NCBI GenBank assembly: GCA_024225275.1
Contig: JAAEMS010000167.1
Coordinates: 1 to 33,617 of the forward strand
Direction of reading: 5' to 3'
DNA length: 33,617 nt
DNA from: Actinomycetes bacterium
GTDB lineage: Bacteria > Actinomycetota > Acidimicrobiia > Acidimicrobiales > JAAEMS01
Shown: positions 16,336 to 23,795 of the stretch, one piece after another
Layout: every line of letters starts with the position of its first letter
Position numbering within the stretch: position 1 is the first letter of the stretch
Made by a program: the position numbers and the translations under genes
The notes under the pieces: generated by a model
What the model was told of the DNA's origin: nothing
Seen by the model: the letters and a program-made list of their open reading frames with translations, nothing else
The model's database searches: none

Positions 16336-16380
16336 CCGTGAAGCGGGGTGGTGGGGCTTGCTCCCCGCCCCACTTCACGG
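16336..16380. repeat. long imperfect hairpin upstream of the GNAT gene
   Basis: Arms CCGTGAAGCGGGGTGGTGGG and CTCCCCGCCCCACTTCACGG pair over about 20 positions with two mismatches and G-T wobbles, loop about 4-5 bases. The outer eight pairs are perfect. No T-tract on either side. Confidence 0.5.
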
Positions 16381-16653
16381 ACAGCCTGCCCCCGTCGAGA
16401 CCCCGCCACCCCTCTCTGACACTGCCCGGGTGGGGTGTGTTGGCATCAGTTCGGACCCTTGATGATGCTCTTTCGGGTAGACGCGGCCAGTACGTGCTCC
16501 CGACATCACTCCGGGATGGCACCTACCTTGAGCGCCGCCAGGAGTGGACTAAATGGTTGTCGCGGCTCAGTTGGGCCGCGTTCTCAGCCCACCGGGACCC
16601 GAAGGCATGGCCAAGACACTGCTCGATGACCTGGTTGGCGTTCATGGCCGAGC
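16381..16653. other. unassigned intergenic stretch
   Basis: Together with the hairpin above it fills the gap between the GNAT start (16246) and the lipoprotein stop (16654). The composition is less G+C biased than the neighbouring genes. On the minus strand a 38-codon frame opens with MNANQVIEQCLGHAFGSRWA (ATG about 16644) and its first part has G/C-ending codons; it could be a small gene or a relic. No RNA gene or insertion sequence was recognised. Confidence 0.35.
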
Positions 16654-17745
16654 TCAGGCCAGAGAGGCCACACCCCGCAGATCACCGAGCCGGATGATCT
16701 CGAGGGCGGGTGACCCGGTGTCGACCAGGATGGGAACGCTCGACTCGTCGATCGTTGCCGTCACCGCGACCCACCGCCCGTCGTAGTCGAGGGCCTCGAT
16801 CCCGTCGACCTCACCGATGGGCAGGCGCAGGTCTTCGGCCCCCGTTTCCATCTCGAGGATTATCAGTGTTGTGTCGCCGGTGGCGAGACCGGGGCTCTCG
16901 GGACTGGGGTCGGGCTGCTCGATGTAGGCCAGCAGGGAGCCGTCGGGCGATAGCTCGGCCGGCCCCACGAACGGGGGCGAGTGATAGGCCAGGTCGTCAG
17001 TTGGGCTGGGGCGCTCGACGGGCTCGCCATCGGTTCCGTGGAACAAGATGACCTCGGTGAGGTCGGCCACCGCGGAGATGGCGATCAAGCGGCCACCCAC
17101 CGACGCCGCGTACACGCCGTACTCGCTCTCGTAGGCCGTCCCGAGTCCGACATCGGCGCCGGACAACAGATCCCGCAGGAAGAACAAGCCGGCATCGGGG
17201 CTCTCGTCGCCGGCCACGTAGACAATGTGGGGGATGCCACCGATCTCGACGAGGTCGAGCAGGTGGCCGGGGTCATCGGGGAGCATCCAGTCGGTGCCAC
17301 CATCACCGTGCACCAGGTACTGGTGAACTTGGGGGAAGTCGAGCTCGATGATCTCGTCGACCAGCACCACACCGGTGCTGGTGGCGAACGCTCGGGCCGC
17401 CGTGCCGTCGACGCCGGTCAACACCTCGACACCGCCGTCGGCGACCCTGCTCACCAGGCCGTCGCCGGCGAGCAGGAAAGGGGGCAGAACCAGGGTGTCC
17501 CACGAGTACTGCGGGACCGTGGTGGAGGTGGAGGGGCCGCCCGTTGTCGTTGTGGTGGCGGCTGTGGTCGTTGTGGTGGCGGGCATCGATGTCGTGGTGG
17601 TGGGATTCGGACTCGACGGGGGGGTCGACGGGGGGGTCGACGCGGTGATGGGGGCCGACTCGGTGCTGACTCCGGAGCCGTCCTCAGCCGAGCACGCCGC
17701 CGCGACGAGGGTCGCCACGGCAACGATGATCAGCAGGCGGGACAC
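16654..17745 (-). CDS. secreted lipoprotein with Thr-rich linker, function unknown
   Basis: 363 aa from GTG 17745. The signal peptide MSRLLIIVAVATLVAAACSA has a lipoprotein cysteine at C18 (V-A-A-A-C, a slightly atypical lipobox). Residues about 30-75 are a Ser/Pro/Thr linker with runs of five threonines, typical of cell-wall-spanning actinobacterial lipoproteins. The remainder looks like repeated beta blades (GVYAASVGGRLIAISAVADL, AELSPDGSLLAYIEQ, LDYDGRWVAVTATID), which suggests a beta-propeller of the WD40/TolB type. Start: TACGTT lies 7 nt before GTG 17745, and the signal peptide begins at once; the longer frame would bury the signal. No enzymatic motif was seen. Confidence 0.75.
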   Translation of the reverse strand: MSRLLIIVAVATLVAAACSAEDGSGVSTESAPITASTPPSTPPSSPNPTTTTSMPATTTTTAATTTTTGGPSTSTTVPQYSWDTLVLPPFLLAGDGLVSRVADGGVEVLTGVDGTAARAFATSTGVVLVDEIIELDFPQVHQYLVHGDGGTDWMLPDDPGHLLDLVEIGGIPHIVYVAGDESPDAGLFFLRDLLSGADVGLGTAYESEYGVYAASVGGRLIAISAVADLTEVILFHGTDGEPVERPSPTDDLAYHSPPFVGPAELSPDGSLLAYIEQPDPSPESPGLATGDTTLIILEMETGAEDLRLPIGEVDGIEALDYDGRWVAVTATIDESSVPILVDTGSPALEIIRLGDLRGVASLA

Positions 17746-17752
17746 GCGAACA

Positions 17753-17758
17753 AACGTA
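17753..17758 (-). promoter_or_regulatory. -10 element of the lipoprotein gene (leaderless)
   Basis: TACGTT on the minus strand, 7 nt before GTG 17745. Confidence 0.45.
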
Positions 17759-17788
17759 CCGTCGGTATCCCCGCAGGAGGGGTCACCC

Positions 17789-19261
17789 CTACCCGAGTCG
17801 GACGACACCCTTGCTCGAGAGCTGGGCCCGGTGGCCGATCAGCTCGGTCTCCATGCCCGCCGCCATCAGGTCGGTGTCGGTGCTGCTGCCCCACGCCCGG
17901 CGGCCATCGTCGAGCCGGAGGCCGAACAAGGCCCGCTCGGCTCCCTCGAGGCCGTGCATCACGGTGTAGGCCTCGACCGCGACCTCGCCGTCGAACGACT
18001 CGCACACCTCACGGGTCGGTAGGGCGTCGACCTCGTCCTGAACGTCCTGCCACTGGAAGGGCCGGCTGGGCGGTTCGGCGGAGTACACCCCGAACGCGTG
18101 TTTCGTGATATAGCCGCCGTTGGCAGTGACCAGCCCGGGCTGCCCGGCGTCGTGGCGTAGGCGTTCGGCCATGGTGGCGATCGAGTGCATCACATAGTTG
18201 TTGAGCGGCCCGCCGGCGAAGGTGAGTCCGCCGGTGACGGTGAGCTGACGGTCGAGGGGAATTCCGATCTCGGTGGCGCTGATTTGCGCCGCCGACGGGA
18301 AACACGAGTACAGATCGATGTGGGCGAGGTCGTCGACCGTGATCCCGGCCAGCTCCAGCACCCGACGGCCGCCGATACGCATGCCGGGCGACTGATGCAG
18401 CTCGTCGCGGTGGGAGACCAGGTAGGTGTCGTGCGAATCGGTTCCGGCGCAGGGGAACACCCAACGGTCGCGGGCAACCCCGAGGGCGTCGGCCGAGGCC
18501 GCCGAGGTCATGATGACGGAGGCGGCTTGATCGAGGTCCCAGTTGGAGTTCATGGCCTTGGTGTACGGGAACCCGACCATGCGGTTCCCACCCTCGGGGG
18601 AGCGGATCTGCTGGGCCGTGAGGCGGTCGCGACGCCAGGCGTAGGGGTTCTCGGCGGCCACCGCGTTGAACGTCTCCCAGAGCTCGCTGACCCGGGTGCG
18701 ATGGTCATCGATGCTCTCGCCCCGGCTGGCCCGAAACGCGCTCTCGAAGGTGGGGTAGAAGTTGACCGGCTGATCGAAGCCGCGGTCGGACTCATGTTCG
18801 GAGCTCATGGACACCTCGGCCCCGAACCGCTCGTCGGGCTCGACCCCGGCCTGGTCGGTGATGGGGATCTTCACCCCGGCCCGTCGCATGCGCCGTCGGG
18901 TCCAGATGCTCTCGGCCCCCACCAGTACGGCCACATCGAGCCGGCCGGCACTGATGCGGCGGGCCATGGCGTTGACCAGAGACTGGGGGGTGTTCCCGCC
19001 GTTCGGCGTGAGCATCGTATGGGCCTGGGGGGATCCGATGCGATCAGCGATCAAGCGAGCCGGATCGGAATACTTCCACGCCCCCTGGACCACCGCGACG
19101 GCATCGACCTTGGCCAGCAGCCCATTGGCCCCGCTGTCGGAGGCTGCCCGGCGGACGGCCTCCTCCATCATGGCAACGGCTTCGAGCGACTCGGAGAGGT
19201 CCTCGGGCTTCTGGATGAACTGGCCAACGCCGACCAGAACCGGAGTACGTGGATCAATCAT
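17789..19261 (-). CDS. thiolase-like protein with C-terminal extension (acetyl-CoA acetyltransferase family)
   Basis: 490 aa from ATG 19261, about 100 residues longer than a standard thiolase. N-terminal half: RTPVLVGVGQFIQKPED and DAVAVVQGAWKYSDPARLIA. The nucleophile loop reads LTPNGGNTPQSLVN (residues 84-97), so the thiolase Cys is absent. C-terminal half: LYSCFPSAAQISATEIGIPL and LTVTGGLTFAGGPLNNYVMH. The last about 75 residues (GEVAVEAYTVMHGLEGAERA through RRAWGSSTDTDLM) look like an appended OB-like domain. Similar long, Cys-less proteins occur in mycobacteria and are annotated as acetyl-CoA acetyltransferases without a proven reaction. A retro-aldol or CoA-carrier role is conceivable. 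TAGGAT stands 6 nt before the ATG (leaderless). Confidence 0.85.
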   Translation of the reverse strand: MIDPRTPVLVGVGQFIQKPEDLSESLEAVAMMEEAVRRAASDSGANGLLAKVDAVAVVQGAWKYSDPARLIADRIGSPQAHTMLTPNGGNTPQSLVNAMARRISAGRLDVAVLVGAESIWTRRRMRRAGVKIPITDQAGVEPDERFGAEVSMSSEHESDRGFDQPVNFYPTFESAFRASRGESIDDHRTRVSELWETFNAVAAENPYAWRRDRLTAQQIRSPEGGNRMVGFPYTKAMNSNWDLDQAASVIMTSAASADALGVARDRWVFPCAGTDSHDTYLVSHRDELHQSPGMRIGGRRVLELAGITVDDLAHIDLYSCFPSAAQISATEIGIPLDRQLTVTGGLTFAGGPLNNYVMHSIATMAERLRHDAGQPGLVTANGGYITKHAFGVYSAEPPSRPFQWQDVQDEVDALPTREVCESFDGEVAVEAYTVMHGLEGAERALFGLRLDDGRRAWGSSTDTDLMAAGMETELIGHRAQLSSKGVVRLG

Positions 19262-19267
19262 GGACTG

Positions 19268-19273
19268 ATCCTA
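19268..19273 (-). promoter_or_regulatory. -10 element of the 490-aa thiolase-like gene (leaderless)
   Basis: TAGGAT on the minus strand, 6 nt before ATG 19261. Confidence 0.55.
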
Positions 19274-19409
19274 GTGACGAAGAGGGCAGCGGCTCGCGGG
19301 CGGCGCTGGCAGCCGAGGAGCCTGCCAAGGGGGCCGCCGATTCCGCCAGAGTCGCGACCTTCTTCTGTCCACCCAGCCGGGTGGTCGTGGAGCCAGGGGG
19401 TGGCAGCAC

Positions 19410-19415
19410 TATGGT
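19410..19415 (+). promoter_or_regulatory. -10 element of the GH114-like gene
   Basis: TATGGT, 7 nt before GTG 19423. The upstream ATG (19411) lies inside this hexamer and is therefore not favoured as the start. Confidence 0.45.
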
Positions 19416-19422
19416 CGCAGCC

Positions 19423-20229
19423 GTGAATTGGTCCTGGCGAGCGCTACCCGTGTGCATCTTCCTCGCTTTCGTCGGCTGGGGGGCCTGGTCGGTGCTCGAC
19501 TCGGTCGAGGAGCCGGTGGTGGAGGACTGGTGGCATCCGGCGTCGGGCCTTGCCTGGCAGTACCAGCAGGCCGGCGTAGTCGACCCGGTTCCGGGGGTGG
19601 GGCTGTACGTTCTCGACACCGGGCTGCTCAGTGCCCCTGACGTGGCCGCCCTCCAGGCCGACGGCGCCCACGTGGTCTGCTCATTCGAGGCCGGGTTCGT
19701 CACCCCTGAGGTCAGCCCCCAGGTGGAGCTCGTCCCTGAGGAGGCCATCGGCGACGAGGTCGAAGGCATCGGCGGGGCCCGTTGGCTGGACATCCGCGAC
19801 ACCGAAGGACTCGGGCCCTACCTGACCGCCCTCGTCGACGACGCACTGGCCTTGGGCTGCGATGGCATCGCTCCCCGGTCCGTCGATGCCTGGCAACACG
19901 CCACGGCCTACGAGTTCCGGGGCAACGAGCAGCTCCGCTACATCCGGTTCATCGCCGACCTCACCCATGAGCGCGAGATGGCCTATGGGCTCCACAACGA
20001 CTCCGAGCAAGCCGACCGGTTGGCCGGCGATGTCGATCTGTTCGTATCGACCGGTTGTCTCGCCGGAGGCGGGTGCGACCTCTACCAGCCCGCGCTCGAG
20101 CTCGACGTACCCGTCTACGTTGTGGAGACGCGAGCCAACGCCGACCGCTTCTGTGCGGCCGCGGCCGAGACCGGTATCGAGTTCATCGGCAAGGAACCGG
20201 ACCTCGGCCACGAGCGGATCGCTTGCTGA
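19423..20229 (+). CDS. GH114-like (endo-alpha-1,4-polygalactosaminidase fold) membrane-anchored protein without catalytic acids
   Basis: 268 aa from GTG 19423. Residues about 6-25 form one hydrophobic segment (signal anchor). The rest follows the GH114 TIM-barrel pattern: LAWQYQQAG, VGLYVLDTGLLSAPDVAALQ, GAHVVCSFEAGF, ARWLDIRDTEGLGPYL, GCDGIAPRSVDAW, MAYGLHNDSEQ and KEPDLGHERIAC. Family members have EPDNVD and VNEQC, carrying the catalytic Asp and Glu; here these read APRSVD (R152) and VSTGC (T210). Both acids are missing, so hydrolysis of polygalactosamine is unlikely; a sugar-binding or structural role outside the cell is possible. It converges on the TrpB2 pseudogene, 6 bases away. Confidence 0.75.
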   Translation: MNWSWRALPVCIFLAFVGWGAWSVLDSVEEPVVEDWWHPASGLAWQYQQAGVVDPVPGVGLYVLDTGLLSAPDVAALQADGAHVVCSFEAGFVTPEVSPQVELVPEEAIGDEVEGIGGARWLDIRDTEGLGPYLTALVDDALALGCDGIAPRSVDAWQHATAYEFRGNEQLRYIRFIADLTHEREMAYGLHNDSEQADRLAGDVDLFVSTGCLAGGGCDLYQPALELDVPVYVVETRANADRFCAAAAETGIEFIGKEPDLGHERIAC

Positions 20230-20235
20230 GGTCGA

Positions 20236-20996
20236 TCAGAGGTTGATCTGGGGCAGACGGGTCAGGGCGCTCTCTGCCGCCGCGGCCGGGTAGCCGTAGT
20301 CGACGAGGTTGTCGGCCAGATGGTTGTCGTAGGCGGCCAGGTCGAGGTGGCCGTGGTCACACACTGCGGTGAGGATCACCTTCTCCTCGCCTGACTCCTT
20401 GCCCCCCTGAGCCTCGGCCACCGCGGCGGCGATGGCATGGGTGGGCTCTGGCGCCGCCAGGATGCCTTCGCCGCGGGCGAACAACACGCCGGCGTCGAAG
20501 CACTGGCTCTGGGGGCAGGCCCGGGGCTCGACGGCCCCGTTCTCGAGGATCTTCCGGCCGGACTCGGTGAGGTCGCTGGGGCTGGGGTGCACGTCAGCGC
20601 CGTAGACCTGCATCATCGTCTTGGGGTAGGGCTTGGCATCGTACGAGGCCCGCACCTGCCAGACCTCACACTCGAGGCCGAAGATGCTGCAGGCGAAGGC
20701 GAGGGCGGTACCCCACTGGCCGGCACCGGTCTCGGTGGTCAGCTTCTTGATGCCCTGTCTGGCGTTGTAGAAGGCCTGCGGAACCGAGGTGTTGGGTTTG
20801 TGGGAGCCGGCGGGGCTCACCCCTTCGTACTTGGAGTAGATGTGGGCTGGGGTGTCGAGTGCCTTCTCGAGTCGTCGGGCCCTGATCAGAGGGCTCGGTC
20901 GCCAGAGGCGGTAGACGTCCTGGACCTCTTCGGGGATGTCGGTGTAGGAGTCGGCATGTCCGACTCGTCCAGCAGGTACTTGGTCTTCTCGGTCAT
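20236..20996 (-). pseudogene. trpB2: tryptophan synthase beta chain type 2 (TrpB2) pseudogene
   Basis: The start at ATG 20996 reads MTEKTKYLLDESDMP, then the frame breaks (near 20948-20956). In the next frame the normal sequence resumes with SYTDIPEEVQDVYRLWRPSP and continues through YEGVSPAGSHKPNTS, with the PLP lysine in HKPN, and TTETGAGQWGTALAFA. After SPSDLTESGRKILE it jumps to NGAVEPRACP (junction near 20535-20550) and then to QSQCFDAGVLFARGEG (near 20508-20517). About 45 residues near the start and more than 150 in the middle, including the glycine-rich phosphate-binding loop, are gone from a protein normally about 420-450 aa. The coding remainder is well preserved, so the loss appears recent, or it is an assembly artefact. 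Confidence 0.88.
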
Positions 20997-21055
20997 TGGG
21001 CTCCCCTTGGTGGTGACGGCAGGGAGCGACGGTACTGCTCCAGGGAGGGGTCTGG

Positions 21056-23578
21056 TCAGCCAGCCAGGTTGAGGGCGTTGTTGATCAAGCCGAGATGGCT
21101 GTAGGCCTGAGGATGGTTGCCGAGCGAGCGCCCACTGGTCGGGTCATACTCCTCGGGCATCAGACCGGTGCTGCCTACCAGCTCGCAATACTGATCGAAC
21201 AGGTCCCCGGCGTCGTCGCGGCGGCCCACCAGCAGGTAGGAGTCGATGAGCCATGAGGTCATGAGGTGGAAGCCACCCTCGGCGCCGGGAAGGCCATCGT
21301 CGGCGCGGTAGCGGTAGACAGTGGGACCCTCGCGCAGGGTGGACTCGACGGCGCCGACCGTAGCCACGAACCGTTCGTCGTCGGGGGGCAGGAGCCCCCA
21401 GAGCCCGATGGCCAGCACCGAGGCGTCCATGTCGACGTCGTCGTAGGCGGCGGTGAACGAGTTCACTTCGGGCTTCCAGCCCTTGTCGAGGACATCGGCG
21501 GCGATTTCGTCGCGCAGCAGGAGCCACTCGTCGGGGCAGTGGTCAAGGAAGTTCTCGGTGATCGAAATGCCCCGATCGACCGTGAGCCAGCACATGACCT
21601 TCGAGTGGACATGGTGGCGAGGGGGCTTACGGATCTCCCAGATACCGTGATCGGGTTCGTGCCAGCGCTTGGCGACCGCCCCGACCATGGACTGGACCAG
21701 ACGCAGGTGTTCACCCGACAGGGGTGCTCCCGTCTCGAGCAGGAGGTGGGCGAGCTCGACGATGGGGCCGAACACGTCGAGCTGGACCTGACCTTCGGCC
21801 GCGTTGCCAACCCGGACCGGACGACTGCCGGCGTAGCCCGACAACTCGGTGATCTCGGCCTCGGGTGGGAGGTGGCGGCCGGCGACGTTGAAGAGGGGAG
21901 CGAGACGCTCGGGGTGCTCGCGCTCGTCGAGGACCCGGAGGACCCAGTCGAGGTAGGCCATGGCCTCTTCGACCGAGCCCAGGCGTACGAGGGCCGAAGC
22001 CGAGAGGGCGGCGTCGCGCAGCCAGCAGTACCGGTAGTCCCAGTTGCGGACACCACCGAGAGTTTCGGGAAGGCTGGTGGTGGCGGCGGCCACGATGGCA
22101 CCGCTGGGTCCGTGACACAGGGACTTGACAGCGAGGGCCGAGCGTCGGACCAGGTCGGGGTGGACATCGGGTATCCGGAGCCGGTTGACCCAACCGGTCC
22201 AGAACGACTCGGCCGCTTGACGCCGGAGGGACTCACTTTGGGCCGCCGGCCTCAGGGTACCGGTGCCGATCCGTAGCTCGAGCGTGATGGGGCCGGCGGA
22301 GAGATCGACTTGACCCACCGCGGTCTGGTGGTTGCCGTCGTTGACGAGCTCCCAGGTTACGCCCGGTGAACGCAGCACCATGAGGTCGGTGGAGCCGACC
22401 ACATCGACGCCTTCATCGCGAACCTCGAGCCGGGTGGGCACGCGTCCGAAGTCGTGGCGGGGAGCGAACTCGATTCGGGCCGAGCCGGTGCCCTCGAGGT
22501 GACGGATCAGATCGCTGCGCCCGGCGCGGAGCTCGGGACGGCCTCCGGAGACGTCGAGATAGTCGGTGACGGTGAGATCGTCCCACTGGGTCTCGAGGAG
22601 CATGGTGTCGTCGACGTAGCGCTGGCGGGGCGCGTGGGGCTCGCCGACGGGGATCACCGAGAAGTAGCCGGCCGACTGGCCGCCGATGATCTCGGCGAAC
22701 ACGGCAGCAGAGTCGATACGGGGCGCGCAGAGCCAGGTGATGCGGGCTTCGGGAGTGACGATGGCCACCACCCGTTGATCGGAGAGGACAGAGTGCTCTT
22801 CGATGGGCACGACGCCGGCCCCCAGCAGCCAGTCGGCCCGGAGGTCGACCAGTTGGGCCAGGAGCCGCGCCACATCCTCGGTGTCAGTCACCCGGAAGCT
22901 GGCGCTGGTGGGTCCCTCGCCCACCTTCACTCCGACATCGGGGCCCGAGATGGACGTGAAGACGTCCTCGTCGGTGATGTCGTCGCCGAAGTAGAGGACG
23001 GCCGAGGCGCCGATCTGGCGGCGGATGGAGTCGAGAGCCTGACCCTTGTTGGTGTCCACCACCGACAACTCCAGGACCTCGCTGCCCTGGCGGGAGTGGA
23101 CACCGTCGAGGGCGCCCGGGCCATCGACGATGCGGCGAATGGCGACTGCGGCGTCATCGGTGGAGACCATGCGGTGATGGAAGGAAACGCCGGTGGGCTT
23201 CTGTTCCACGAACGAACCCTTGATCTCGCTGGAGATCTGGCTCACCTCGACGGAGATCTCGGCCCGTAACGCTGCGAGGTCGGGGCCGAGGCTGTGCACG
23301 AACCCGACGTCGAACTCGGAGCCGTGGCTGCCGACCAGGCGGATCTCCTCGGGCAGACGGCTCAAGGCGGCCAGATCGCGCAGGCTGCGCCCCGAGATCA
23401 CCGAGACGTGGGTCTGGGGGAGATCGGCCAGGGCCCGCATCGCAATCACGTTGGACCGACGGGGTAGGGCATGCATTGGCTCGTCGACGATGGGCGCGAT
23501 GGTGCCGTCGTAGTCACAGGCGACCAACAGGGTCGGCACGCGCGCCAACTGCCGGAGGCGATCTTCGAGTTCGGTCAT
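21056..23578 (-). CDS. trehalose-6-phosphate phosphatase / GH15 glucosidase fusion
   Basis: 840 aa from ATG 23578. Residues 1-245 are an OtsB-type HAD phosphatase: DYDGT (D22, D24), SGR (62-64), the lysine in DTNKGQAL (about 178) and GDDITDED (198-205). Residues about 250-840 are a GH15 domain: AIVTPEARITWLCAPRIDSA at its start, LGGVRNWDYRYCWLRDAALS near 540 and LMPEEYDPTSGRSLGN near the end, with the glutamate of the LMPEEYDP segment as a probable catalytic acid. GH15 members of this shape include actinobacterial trehalases. One polypeptide would dephosphorylate trehalose-6-phosphate and hydrolyse trehalose or a related glucoside; trehalose synthase genes are not in the window. The long frame upstream of the ATG lacks family similarity. 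Confidence 0.9.
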   Translation of the reverse strand: MTELEDRLRQLARVPTLLVACDYDGTIAPIVDEPMHALPRRSNVIAMRALADLPQTHVSVISGRSLRDLAALSRLPEEIRLVGSHGSEFDVGFVHSLGPDLAALRAEISVEVSQISSEIKGSFVEQKPTGVSFHHRMVSTDDAAVAIRRIVDGPGALDGVHSRQGSEVLELSVVDTNKGQALDSIRRQIGASAVLYFGDDITDEDVFTSISGPDVGVKVGEGPTSASFRVTDTEDVARLLAQLVDLRADWLLGAGVVPIEEHSVLSDQRVVAIVTPEARITWLCAPRIDSAAVFAEIIGGQSAGYFSVIPVGEPHAPRQRYVDDTMLLETQWDDLTVTDYLDVSGGRPELRAGRSDLIRHLEGTGSARIEFAPRHDFGRVPTRLEVRDEGVDVVGSTDLMVLRSPGVTWELVNDGNHQTAVGQVDLSAGPITLELRIGTGTLRPAAQSESLRRQAAESFWTGWVNRLRIPDVHPDLVRRSALAVKSLCHGPSGAIVAAATTSLPETLGGVRNWDYRYCWLRDAALSASALVRLGSVEEAMAYLDWVLRVLDEREHPERLAPLFNVAGRHLPPEAEITELSGYAGSRPVRVGNAAEGQVQLDVFGPIVELAHLLLETGAPLSGEHLRLVQSMVGAVAKRWHEPDHGIWEIRKPPRHHVHSKVMCWLTVDRGISITENFLDHCPDEWLLLRDEIAADVLDKGWKPEVNSFTAAYDDVDMDASVLAIGLWGLLPPDDERFVATVGAVESTLREGPTVYRYRADDGLPGAEGGFHLMTSWLIDSYLLVGRRDDAGDLFDQYCELVGSTGLMPEEYDPTSGRSLGNHPQAYSHLGLINNALNLAG

Positions 23579-23752
23579 TGGTATGAGGGTCGGCCTTTTG
23601 ATCCTGATGGGTAGCTTGCCCACGGCATCGGAGAACGGGTTGCGGTTCGGACAACCGTACTCGCCGACCCTCGCCTCTCCCTTCATGTCTCGAAGCCATT
23701 CGGCCCACCACCCCCTCCAAGAGGCATCCACCGGGCCGATGGGACCTCAACC

Positions 23753-23758
23753 TACGAT
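23753..23758 (+). promoter_or_regulatory. putative -10 of the protease-like gene
   Basis: TACGAT, about 37 nt before GTG 23796, leaving a leader of about 30 nt that carries GGAGG. This is a leadered transcript, unlike most neighbours. Confidence 0.35.
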
Positions 23759-23795
23759 CGGCAAGGGCCCGTCGGGGCCGGTGGTGGAGGATTCG

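Noticed and set aside
16336..16380. Hairpin as an intrinsic terminator or tRNA
   Set aside because: No T-tract on either strand, not at the end of a gene, and no cloverleaf or T-loop sequence.
17520..17640. Thr-codon repeat tract as a regulatory or satellite repeat
   Set aside because: It encodes the Ser/Pro/Thr linker of the lipoprotein; a similar linker occurs in the protease-like protein, so it is ordinary low-complexity coding sequence.
21266..22276. 336-codon plus-strand frame inside the OtsB-GH15 gene
   Set aside because: Shadow frame; GH15 motifs are continuous on the minus strand.
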